Shown piece after piece: positions 54,593 through 64,000 of a stretch of 64,000 nt of DNA (the first letter of the stretch is position 1; the number at the start of each line of letters is the position of its first letter). The stretch covers positions 20,483,336 to 20,547,335 of the forward strand of contig CM070722.1 of assembly GCA_036346275.1 (NCBI GenBank), in the 5' to 3' direction. This DNA is from Otatea glauca (Eukaryota > Streptophyta > Magnoliopsida > Poales > Poaceae). The notes beneath the pieces are model-generated. The model was not told the DNA's origin, searched no databases, and saw only the letters and a list, made by a program, of their open reading frames with translations. Both the position numbers and the translations under genes were made by a program.

Positions 54593-57500
54593 TGAAAAAA
54601 TGACATAGCTGTTCTATGTTCCAGGTGTTGTTGACAATTGTGCCGTCTTCACACTTGAGCTTATAAGCCCAGGACGTATCACCTCATCGATGATGTAAGG
54701 GCCCTCCAAGCTTGGGGAGAGCTTATGCTCGCATTTCTGATTCTTTCTAAGGACCAGATCTCCTTTGGAGAATGCGCGGCTCCTTACATTGCAACCGTGA
54801 TAGCGACGTAAGCCTTGAAGGTACTTTGCCGACTGAATTGTTGCGACGTCCCTGGCTTCTTCCAGTCGGTCGAGGTCTTCTAGCCGGCTTTCTTCCGAAG
54901 TGACCTCCTCATAGCTCCGAACCCGCGGGGATCCGAATTCTAACTCGGTGGGGAGGACTGCATTTGAGCCATACACCAGGAAGAAAGGTGACTGCCCGGT
55001 TGCTCTGCTGGGGGTGGTTCGCAGCCCCTAGAGTACCGAAGGAAATTCTTTGACCCACCGAGTGGCGTATGGTTTGAGACAATAAAAAATCCTTGCCTTT
55101 AGGCCTTGTAACACCATGTCGTTGGCTCGTTCGACCTACCCATTACTTCGGGGGTGTGCTACTGATGCGAAGCAAATTTTTATGCCGAGTTCACCGCACC
55201 AGTCTTGAAATATGCCACCTCTGAATTGGGTGCCATTATCCGTGATGATTCGGTTTGGTACACTGAATCTAACCACGATTTCATGAAAGAATTCTTTGGC
55301 CTTTGATTGTGGCGACTGGCTTGGCCTCAATCCATTTGGTGAATTTATCGACGGCCACGAAGAGATGAGTATAACCGCCTTGAGCCTTCTTCAAAGGTCC
55401 CACCATGTCAAGCCCCCAGACTGCAAATGGCCAGGTGATTGGGATGGTCTGTAGTTCCTGTGCTGGTTTGTTCACCTGTCGCGCGAAGAATTGACATCCT
55501 TCGCTTGTTCGGACGATGTCCTCTGCATCAGTGACAGCAGTCAGCCAGAAAAATCCCTGACAATGAGCCTTGCCGACTAGGGTTGTTGACCCCACGTGAT
55601 TCCCACAAATTCCCGAGTGGATTTCCTTGAGAAGATCTCTTCCTTCTTGTTCTGATATGCACCGTCATAGTACACTAGAGGAGCTCTTGCGATAGAGTTC
55701 TTCCCTTATTACCACATAGCTCTTGCTTCGGCGCATTATTCGTTTGGCCTGCACGCGTTCTTTGGATAGCTCATCCTTCGTCAAATAGTCTAGATACGGA
55801 GCTATCCAATCGGGGGTAATGATCAGGACTTCTGCCTCCACGTTCTTCTCCACTGGGATGTCTGACTTTGGCCGAGTGCTTATTGTGGGCTTATGAATTT
55901 CTTCGACGAATACTCCCACGACGCGTGGTCGGCGGATCCCATTTTTGCTAGCTCATTGGCCGCTTCATTGTCCCGACGGAGCACATGAACAAGTTCCAAA
56001 CCGTCAAGGTTGCCTTCTAGCTTGCGTACCTCCTGGCAATAGGCAGCCATGTCGTCATCGATGCAGGACCATTCTTTTTGCACCTGATTGACCACGAGCA
56101 TTGAATCTCCGTGAACCGTCAGACGTCAGATACCGAGTGATATGGCGATATGGAGCCCATGGATGAGTGCCTCGTACTCGGCAGCGTTGTTCGACGCAGG
56201 AAAAAGTATTTGAAGAACGTACCTCAACTGTTCGCCACTTGGTCATATGAGCACTATACCAGCCCCCGCGCCGCTGAGCATGAGGGAACCATCGAAGTAC
56301 ATCGTCCAATACTCGAGTTCCTTGACGACCGCCGGGTTTTGAAGTTTTGTCCACTCGGCAGTAAAGTCGGCGAGCGCTTGAGACTTGATGGCTGTGCAAG
56401 GCTTGAATAGGATATCAAAGGCTCCAAGCTCATCGCCAGCTTTGCAATTCTCGGTGGCCTCCAGGTTGTGAAGTATATCTCCTATTGGGAAGGAAAGTGA
56501 CCACCAAAGCGATTATCTTTGTTGGAAGTAGTGCTTGAGTTTGCGAGATGTAAGAAGCACGGCGTATAATAATTTTTGCACTTGTGGATACCGCACCTTA
56601 GATTCACTCAGGACCTCGCTGATGAAATAGACCGGGTGTTGGATCTTACGACGTGACCCGCTCCTCCTTTCTACGATGATTGCAGTGGCGACTACGCGAG
56701 GCGTTGCCGCGATGTAAAGTAACAGAGGTTCCCCTGGCATCGGTGAAACCAAGACCGAGGGTGTCATTAAGAAGGTCTTCAAATCTTCAAACGCTTGCTG
56801 TGCCTCAGGCGTCCATTGGAACTTATCCTGCTTCTTGAGGAGTTTAAAGAATGGCATACCTCGCATACCCAGTCGGGAAATAAACCTGCTGAGTGCGGCC
56901 ATGCACCTTGTAAGCTTCTGGAAGTCCTTTTGCCAAGTCGGCGGTTCCATATTTGATATGGCCTTGATCTTTTTTGGGTTGGCCTCAATGCCTCGTTGGG
57001 ATACGATAAACCCGAGCAGTTTTCCCGAAGATACTCCGAAAACACACTTCTCGGGATTAAGCTTCATGCTGAAAGTCCTTAGACTTTCGAACGTCTCAGT
57101 TAGGTCGGCGATGAGGTCCTTCCTCTCCCGAGTCTTTACCACTACATCATCCACATATGCCTCCACGTTGCGTCCGAGTTGGGCGTGAAAACACCGCTAT
57201 ATTACGCGTTGATACGTTGTGCCAGCATTTTTCAACCCAAACGCCATCGTGGTATAACAAAAGGCCCCAAATGGCGTGATGAATGATGTCTTGATATGAT
57301 CTTTCGCCTTTAGGCAAATCTGGTGGTACCCTGAGTAGGCATCGAGGAAACTTAGGATCTCGCACCCGACGGTTGAATCAACCACTTGATCGATTCGAGG
57401 TAGCCCGAATGTATCCTTCGGACATGCCTTGTTGAGATTAGTATAGTCAACGCACATGCGCCAAGTTTTATTCTTCTTTTGAACTAGTACAGGGTTTGCC

Positions 57501-57735
57501 AACCAGTCGGGATGATACACTTCTTTGATAAAACCTGCAACTAATAGCTTGGTGATCTCCTGCTTGATGGCGTTCCGACGATCTGGAGCGAACCGCCAGA
57601 GTCTTTGCTTGACTGGCCTTTCCTTTTCATCGACGTGTAAAGAATGCTCGATCACCTCCCTAGGAACACCCGGCATGTCGATGGCTTCCAGGCGAAGATG
57701 TCCTTGTTAGCCTGGAGGAAGGTGACGAGCATGCC
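54593..57735 (-). pseudogene. Tat pol: RT, RNase H, second RNase H, integrase (several stops)
   Basis: RT: one frame 57676-56513 with a single TAG at 57199-57197; landmarks 'DYTNLNKACPKD', 'AFGLKNAGTTYQR' and catalytic YVDD at about 57155. The usual RNase H follows ('YVRYPQVQKL'-type) to about 56515, then a frameshift. The second, archaeal-type RNase H (56340-55880) shows 'YFDGSLMLSGAGAG', 'NNAAEYEALIHGL' and 'HGDSMLVVNQ' across frames; it is the Tat hallmark. Integrase, 55595-54593: 'GLDMVGPLKKAQGGYTH' (first Asp), 'IITDNGTQF' (second Asp), stop at 55138-55136, then 'VERAND' (Glu). A further TAG lies near 55031. The C-terminal part 'GDLVLRKNQ' and 'GPYIIDEV' precedes the stop near 54593. Catalytic residues are mostly kept; the frame is not. 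Confidence 0.85.
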
Positions 57736-57738
57736 TTC

Positions 57739-59800
57739 CTATTTATCCTCGAGCCCTATCATGATTAGAGTCGTTTTGGATGGGTCGGATGAGTCGAGAA
57801 TAATTCTCTTGGTTCCTTCGCCAGGCTTTATCCCTGACGTGGCCTGCTTCTTAGATGGGATGTTGCCTTCTTCCTGCAATGTGGCAACCTCTGCCTGGAT
57901 ATTCTTCCCCTCGGTAGTTGCCTCCTGTAGCTCAGCAAGTTCATAGTTCTCTTGGTCGCATTCCAAAGATCGCTTGATGTCACTGCGAACCGTGACGACG
58001 CTTTTCGGTCCCGGCATCTTCATCACCAAATAGGTGTAGTGCGGGACGGCCATGAACCGAGCCAGACCGGGCCTTCCCAAAATAGCATGATACGCTGTCT
58101 CGAAATCCGCTACCTCGAAATTTATATACTCGGTCCGATAGTTGTTTTTGGTACCGAAGGTGACGGACAAAGCAATCTGCCTGAGAGGAAACGAAGACGC
58201 CCCAGGGATCACCCCGTGGAACGGCTGTGAGCTTGGCCTTAGCTCAGAGCGGGGGATGTTCATGTCATCGAAGGTTTTGGCGAATAAGACGTTGAGTCCA
58301 CTCCCTCCACCAATCAAGACTTTCTTGAGCTTTACATTGCGAATAACAGGGTCGAGTACTAGAGGATACTTACCCGGATGTAGAACTCGGTTGGGGTGAT
58401 CCGAGCGGTCAAAGGTGATCGGGACTTCAGAACACTTAAGATATTGGGGGGTTGCCGGTTCCACCGCATTGATCTCCCGAGCGGTAAGTTTTTTCTTCCG
58501 CTTGGACTCGTATCCGGTGGAGCCCCCGTATATGTAGTTCAGCTCGTGTTCGGATTCTTGGTAATCATCCTCGCCGGGAGGGTCTTTCTTCTTGGCAGCC
58601 TCATCCTTCGCTGGAGCCGGTTGCTTGTTGCTTTCACGCGCAAAATGCTTCAGGGTAAAGTAGTCTTTGGCGGTGTGCTTTCCCTTAGGGTGGAAAGGAC
58701 AGATCGCATCCATGACAGTATTGTAATCGGGCACCTCCCTCCATGTGGCTCGGGGCCGACTGCGTTCTGCTACCGCAACTAGCTCCTCGCCTTTCCATTT
58801 TTTGTCTTTGTACTTGGAGGACTCGGCCTTGTCGCCTTTGTTCTTCTGTTGCGGGCGATCTTCTTGGCGCTCAGCCAGGGCGTCTGAGGCCGTGGAATAG
58901 CGGTCGGCCAACGCAAACATCTCCTTTACGGAGGCCGGTGGTTTCCTGGACATTTTCTTGATCAGATCGGGATCGCTGACCCCTTTCTGAAAGGCTGCTA
59001 CCACCACTGCATCAGATACATCCCTGATGGTGTTTTCCTTCTGCATGAAAAGCCGGATGAAATCACTCAGTGTTTCGTCTTTCTTCTGGTGAAGCTGATA
59101 TAGGTCCCATGGGGTGCCAGGCCTCTCATAGGTTCCCTGAAAGTTCACGATAAATTGATCGCAAAGATCGCTCCAGGAGTCCACTGAGTGTCGTGTGAGC
59201 CATGATTGAGTTGAAGAGGTGAGATTGACTGGCAGATAATTTGCAGTCACGTTTTGATTGCCTCCAGCCGCTTTAACCGCCAGGGCATAGACCTGCAGCC
59301 AAGCTTTCGGATCTCGATCCCCGTCAAACTTAACGATGCCCTTGGGGTTGAAACCTTCGGGCCATACTACCGGCGAAGCAGAAGTGAGCGCCGGATTCCG
59401 TCGATGGATCTGTCGTCATGATGAGGGAGAGTCCGGCGTGGCGAGCCTCTGGCTCGGCGATTGTCATCAACGCGTCGGGGTGGAGTTCGGCGCGGCGAGC
59501 CCATGACTCGGCGATCGTCGTTGTCATTCCGACCCCAGCGATGATGTTCTATGGTCGTTGTAGTCGTCGTACCGTTGATCACTTCGTCGATCGTGGCCGG
59601 TACTGAAACGTTCGTGGTCGTGATAGCGCCAGCGTCGTTCTTCCTCGTCCCGCTCTTGCCATATGGCGGTGATGTCTTGGCGAAGGTTGCGGTTGAGATT
59701 CCGGTGGGCGTCTCCGACTAGTTGTGTGAGGCGCCGAATATCGGTACTCCAACTGGTAGCAGTCTGACTGCTAGCGACGCGAGTAGCAGCGTGGGAGCGT
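57739..59800 (-). pseudogene. Tat gag and protease; protease active-site Asp replaced
   Basis: The frame 59343-57739 is open: 'FNPKGIVKFDGDRDPKAWL' and 'FIRLFMQKENTIRD' belong to the gag core. A charged linker with a Cys/His-poor nucleocapsid region follows ('CPFHPKGKHTAKDYF' around 58690). The retropepsin then reads 'VLIGGGSGLNVLFAK' at about 58320, where the family active site has Asp at the first Gly (codon GGT, 58311-58309). It ends 'IMIGLEDK' at TAG 57739. Upstream of 59343 the N-terminal gag part is recognisable as Arg/Asp-rich coding in broken frames to about 59800. Tekay E begins at 59863. Protease activity is not expected. Confidence 0.8.
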
Positions 59801-59857
59801 TTGTGCGCTTTGAAGAGGAACGCGATATGCTACACTAGCACAAAAAAAATCTTCCGC

Positions 59858-59862
59858 GTAAC
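59858..59862 (+). repeat. Likely left target duplication of Tekay E (GTAAC)
   Basis: GTAAC lies directly before TGTAACATCC at 59863. The right copy is outside the window, so this is a prediction. Confidence 0.4.
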
Positions 59863-62800
59863 TGTAACATCCCAAAAATTTGACCTATAATTTCGCTCAC
59901 GTGCATTTTTGTGATTTTCTGAATTTATTGGATTTTCCATAAATTATTTGAATTTATTTTAATTAAGTATATTGGATCTTTGGTGAAAACTAATTATATA
60001 TAGATAAAAATAATATGAAGTTTTGTCAAAAATATTTTATTTGAGTTCAGAATGTTTCAAAGTATTTATGAGAATTTTCCTGGATTTTTCCTGATATTTT
60101 AATTGCCTTAAATGAATTAATCTAATTTCGGGATTTATTTTAAATCGAAAAGTGTTGGAAAATCGAGTGAAGCGATCTTGGGCCAAGCCCGGCCTTTGAT
60201 CGTCTTGTGACCATCGCGGTGCGGCCCGTCGGCCGTTCCCCACCGCCGCGTATGGACCATTGGATCGGATCGGACGGTTTGTCTCCTTTCGCGAAACCCT
60301 AGCGCCTTTCTACCGTTGGATCAAGATCGTGCGGTTAAGATCATGCGGTGTTGGTTTGGAAAGATTTGATCGCATCCGTTGATTTTGGAAGGTGCGGATT
60401 GGATTGGATCGCCGAGATCTAATCGTGGCCTCTCGTTGCGAATCGGACGGCTCTCCGTCGTCGTCTCCGATTCGGTTTCGAATCGTCGCCGCCGCTTGCC
60501 GCCGCCGCGTGATTTAGGGTTTCCTTCCTCGCGCGCATGCCGAGGCTATAAAGCCGCAGCTCGCACTCCAATGTTCCTCGTTAGTTGCGCGACCAATAGC
60601 TCTAGCCTCTTCGCTTTGTTTATTTGTCGTCGTCGCTCAAGAGCTCATTGTAGTTCTTTGCGGCGCCATGCTTGAGTTTTTGCGTCGCTCGCCGCCGTCG
60701 AGCCTCCTCCCGCCGAATCGGTTCCAGATCTAGGGTCGTCGTTCCAAGACGCGTCGAGGCCGCCACTTAGTCTCGCCGGAGTCGCGCCGAAACGCCGTTC
60801 GGGTAGTCGTCTTCCTCCGCTCCGGTGCAAGCCCGCGCCGTGTCTCGAGAGGCGCGGCCGTTGGATCTTCGCCGAACCGTCCGGATCAAGCCACATCGCT
60901 TCTTCAGCAGTGTTCTGCTCGGGTATATTTCTAACCGTTAGATTCGAATAGACGTTCGGGATTGAGACGCGTGTGCGTAGTGTTTCAGCCGTTGGATCGT
61001 CTCGCAGATGTGCGACGCGTGTTGGTGTGGATACCGAAGCATCATGCGCCGGGTGCACCGTGGACAGGCGTGTGCCGTGGACTTGGTCCATAGACCGAGC
61101 GACGTGGCGCAATTTGATTGGCCCACGTATCGCGATGACATCATGCTGATATCAGCCGGTCCACAGCACAGTATCTCGAGTCCACGGTGGACCAGCGTGT
61201 TTTCGTGTACTAAGTCCATGCGCCGAGGCCACGTGTCTGTCTCTGATTGGTCCACGGTCGCTTATGCATTAATCGGTAATTTCGATAGAAAAATAATTCG
61301 GGAAAATCGGTTTTTCTAATTTCTGTATTTTCAGTATTTATTCAAACTTCAAAAGGCTATATCTTTTGCATTTTAACTCAGATTTGAGTGATTCAAATTT
61401 CTAAAAATTTGTAAAATCAAGATATATTTATTGGTGAATTTTATTTTATTTTTAGAGTTTGGTTGCTCTCTGTTTTGGTGTTTATTTGCTATTTTGGCAT
61501 CGTTTCGCGTAGACGTTGAACTGCTCGGTGATCCGGAGGAAGATTCATCGCTTCAAGACCCAAGCTCAGAGCAAGACCAGCACCTACTCTAAGGCAAGTT
61601 GTGCTTTGATCATGTTGCACCTAATTTTCACCAAATTGCTATTTTGTCTCTTAAACTTTATGCATGATATTTTATGTGTATAAATGATTTCAATTAATCT
61701 GGGAATTAGATAATATGCCTATTTGAATTAAATCATACCTTGTCAATTTTATGCCATGATCTATTTGTCACCCTAGGATGTGGAATTATAGTTGGTTAAT
61801 ATTGATAATCAACTTTGGGCTAGTTAGACCGTCATAGATTGCTTAGCCATGCCACGTCATCACATGTGTCCGAATGTTGATACTTAATCTTGACTAATGG
61901 AATAGGGAACAATGTTTATGAATTGGTGTGTCATGTGTCGTCACAGTGATATCAAGTTGTCGTGGCGAGGAGGTCACACATCTAGATTGAAATGTTGATG
62001 GCATGTAGTGCTTGGTAATCAACTGGGGTGGTAATGATTTTAGATTGGGGCAAGTGGCAAGGGGCAGTGTGCCAAGGTGGGCCAGGGTTGGCAGGGGTAT
62101 GTGGAAGTCTTGCCTTAATCACCTTAAGGACTTAACCTTGCAAGCCTTTGACTGAGTCCTTCTTGCAACCACATGTCTGGAATGGGACAGCCTAGCTGAA
62201 TAATTTGTGAAACCTAGATTTCGGTACTGTCGTGGTGAATAGTGAGTCCCGGGTTACGGTTTAACTCACATGGCGCAAGAGGGGGGCCCTGTTGTGGTGG
62301 TTTAACCCTTGATGTTGAAACCTTAGCAAGCGATCTTGGGTCTAGGTGTAGCATTGTAAAGGCTTTGTTACGATCACTCGCCTTGGTGGTGTTTGGTTGT
62401 ATCGTGTGGGTAAAGTGCATAACCTCTGCAGAGTGTACAATCTATTGAATAGCCGTGCTCACGGTATTGGGCAATGCTCGGAATTACAGAGTTAAGGGTT
62501 AGACTTTTGTTAAACAAAAACTTGTTGGGATGGCAAGGTGCTATGGAAAGTGAAAAATGATTTAGGATTGAGAAACTTGGTTACTTGAAATCTGAATTTA
62601 TTAATTCTTGTATTTGTTTTCTTGCTTTCCAATCTATTTCTTTGTATCCTTGTTAAATGTCGCTTTATTGCAAAATATCCTTATTGGCCATTCCTTTGGA
62701 TTAAGCCAAGCATATAGAATATTAGACTTGCATTGTTGTGCACAACTTGTTGAGTGCTTTATGTACTCACCCCAACAACAACAACTTCGTAAGAGGAAGA

Positions 62801-63108
62801 ATCTACGCCTTCATGGAGGAGGATTATATGGATCACGAATGCTTAGGTCCGAGCCTCATCGATTACTGCGGTGAATCTGGGAGCTGCTACGCTTATTTAT
62901 TTTTTTCCCTTTGCTTATTTGCTATTTCTTTTATAAGCCCGTGTGGCAATAATCATGTAAGACAACAGATTACTATTAATTATTAAAGTTATGTTATATT
63001 CATTGTGTATGACTATGATGGCATCTATGTTGAGCTGTGTGCACTAGCGTGATCTGGACTAGTGCGGTATACACGGAGGGTCCGGATTTGCAAATTCGGG
63101 TCCCGACA
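59863..63108 (+). repeat. Tekay E left LTR (3246 bp)
   Basis: Starts TGTAACATCCC and ends GGTCCCGACA. A TATA box (TATAAA, 60547-60552) sits in 'cgaggctataaagccgc', an unusual GC-rich place, while the TGACGTCA cluster seen in A and B is degenerate here ('gatgacatcatgctgatatcag', about 61134). Near the end, 'acttgttgagtgctttatgtactcacccc' (62746-62774, spanned in pieces) is shared with A and B. Confidence 0.82.
60547..60552 (+). promoter_or_regulatory. TATA box in Tekay E LTR
   Basis: 'gaggctataaagccgcag' about 690 bp into the LTR, followed within 40 bp by 'tcgcactcc'. The position differs from the AT-rich TATA of A and B, so E may start transcription elsewhere. Confidence 0.4.
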
Positions 63109-63112
63109 GAGG

Positions 63113-63123
63113 TGGTATCGAGC
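63113..63123 (+). other. Primer-binding site of Tekay E
   Basis: 'tggtatcgagc' four bases after the LTR, the same one-base-short form as copy B (22396). Confidence 0.8.
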
Positions 63124-63319
63124 CATCTGACTATATGTCTTGGCCCTAGGTAGTTGGTATCTCTTAGGAGTGTCCAAAATTATTTTCTAAAGAAAAGGTG
63201 AAATTGACTAATAAGAAACTCTTGGCTTATCTCATCCCTCTACTCTCATCCTTGCTAAATTACCTTCTTTTCGTTGTCGTTTCGAGTGGAGATCTTATTC
63301 AAAATTTTGTTTTGAATAG

Positions 63320-63860
63320 ATGCCGATCTTCCAGTCTTTCGAGTCGAGGCAGGGTGGCTACGCCATGGAGCTGTGGAGAGTTCTTCAAGTGATTGGAGGC
63401 TTTGATCGTCCGCTCTACCGAGGAAGCAACTGGAACGTCAACGGTGTGCGTCGGGGATTCTTCTGCAAGCTGATCATCTTCGCTCGAGAGTGCGACGAGA
63501 CCACCAGACCGATCCACATCACCGCCCGGAGGTTCACTTACGGAGGCTGGAGTTCAGGAGGCTGCTAGACTTGCTCTACGACGGATCTGCCACGACTCGC
63601 CTCGAGCCAGCGACACCGTGTTCGGCTTCACCCGACAGTGCGAGCGTGCCAGCGTCGACGGATCGTGGAGGGGGAGTGTGCTACTGCGGTACACCTTGCC
63701 GAGTTCGCCACTGCCCAGGAGGAGCACCTAAGGGACACTGCGCAGAAGCTGGAGACAGCGTGTGAGGTGCTGAGAGTGGCGGGCGAGAGCTTCAAAGACT
63801 CGTGATGCCGCAGCCGAGTCATCGGTGAGTTGGAGGAGGCCTTGCGGTAGCTAAGGAGAT
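63320..63860 (+). pseudogene. Pre-gag reading frame of Tekay E, unknown function
   Basis: ATG at 63320 opens 82 codons: 'GGYAMELWRVLQVIGGFDRP', then 'RGFFCKLIIFARE' and 'RPIHITARR'. After a frame change near 63545 it reads 'EAGVQEAARLALRRI', and near 63660-63800 a coiled-coil-like 'AQEEHLRDTAQKLETACE'. Order and wording parallel copy B (22590-23200). The 3' end (63890-63930) is rich in Lys/Arg codons. It has no recognised domain. The shared motif blocks argue it was coding in a common ancestor. Confidence 0.55.
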
Positions 63861-64000
63861 AGCGGTCAGTCATCCAGAGCCGGATGAGGTCAAGAAGAAG
63901 AAGAGGAAGAAGAAGACCGGAAGAGCGTGAGTGGGAGCCCGAGGAGCCAACGGAGGGTCACGGGATAGGTTCGCACCCATGCCACCCACCCACCGGTGTA
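63861..64000 (+). other. End of window, Tekay E leader or gag approach
   Basis: AAG/GAA-rich sequence and Pro-rich codons at the end. Gag start not yet reached. Confidence 0.35.

Larger units (their letters stand above)
49234..64000 (-). mobile_element. Tat-lineage Ty3-gypsy (RIRE2/Retand-like), 3' to 5', right end outside window
   Basis: Minus-strand order: gag and protease (59800-57739), RT and RNase H (57735-56510), a second archaeal-type RNase H (56400-55880), integrase (55919-54593), a long 3' region, polypurine tract and 3' LTR (49730-49234). A second RNase H, the tract 'cactcgggggctac' and an antisense gene in the 3' region are marks of the Tat lineage. The element lies in copia RT. 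Its 5' LTR is not seen because Tekay E begins at 59863 inside gag and continues past the window end. Confidence 0.85.
59863..64000 (+). mobile_element. Tekay-type chromovirus, element E (left LTR, primer site, pre-gag region; cut by window end)
   Basis: The LTR 59863-63108 shares start (TGTAACA), end (GGGTCCCGACA) and several inner blocks with copies A and B but is a distinct family member, about 400 bp shorter. The primer-binding site and a pre-gag reading frame homologous to that of copy B follow. Gag and pol are beyond the window. Confidence 0.82.

Noticed and set aside
55900..56410. Plus-strand and other-frame open frames opposite the Tat second RNase H
   Set aside because: Shadow frames of the minus-strand coding region.
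58396..58961. Plus-strand frames opposite Tat gag (58396-58782, 58743-58961)
   Set aside because: They lie opposite a long, clearly homologous minus-strand frame; no independent signal.

Overview
The window is repeat-filled DNA from a plant nuclear genome, most likely a grass (Poaceae). The evidence is the mix of element types: Tekay-type chromoviruses with 3.2-3.7 kb LTRs, a CRM-like chromovirus, a SIRE-like copia, a Tat-type gypsy with an antisense gene, a CACTA element carrying both a TNP2 and a Ulp1-type gene, and an Ac-like hAT. I found no host single-copy gene, no tRNA or rRNA and no CRISPR array. Species cannot be named from this sequence.

Layout. (1) 1-33659 is CACTA DNA. It runs from beyond the left edge to a clear right terminus (33644-33659). 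It holds a broken TNP2 transposase gene (1163-4377), a subterminal-type repeat array (5131-5394) and a second, intron-rich gene (17327-32644) ending in a Ulp1 cysteine-protease domain. Two Tekay elements interrupt it. Copy A (5395-17273) has an odd left end and no primer-binding site. Copy B (18730-31683) is complete, with a perfect 5-bp target duplication, and sits inside an intron of the Ulp1 gene. (2) 33660-49233 is a minus-strand SIRE-like copia: partial LTR, 3' noncoding part and RT/RNase H fragment. A CRM-like element (35424-48055) splits it, and an Ac-like hAT (38439-44000, 8-bp target duplication) splits the CRM-like gag. (3) 49234-64000 is a minus-strand Tat-type gypsy inserted in the copia RT. 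It has its 3' LTR, an ~80-bp minisatellite, a small plus-strand ORF with its own TATA box and poly(A) signal, a multi-exon plus-strand gene convergent with pol, then pol and gag. A third Tekay-type element (E, from 59863) interrupts its gag and runs off the right edge.

Order of events, by inference: the copia is oldest in view. CACTA, CRM-like and Tat elements landed in it; hAT landed in the CRM-like element; Tekay A and B landed in CACTA; Tekay E landed in Tat. Decay differs by layer. CACTA, CRM-like, copia and Tat genes are stopped mainly by substitutions, many at positions where CAG appears to have become TAG. Tekay copies are broken mostly by 1-3 bp changes at CAG/CTG/CCG sites, even in the primer-binding site, which looks at least partly like a base-calling artefact.

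Most notable: the small plus-strand ORF unit inside the Tat element (50191-50540), a pre-gag reading frame shared by Tekay B and E, TGACGTCA clusters before the TATA box of the Tekay A/B LTRs, and the CAG/CTG alteration signature.
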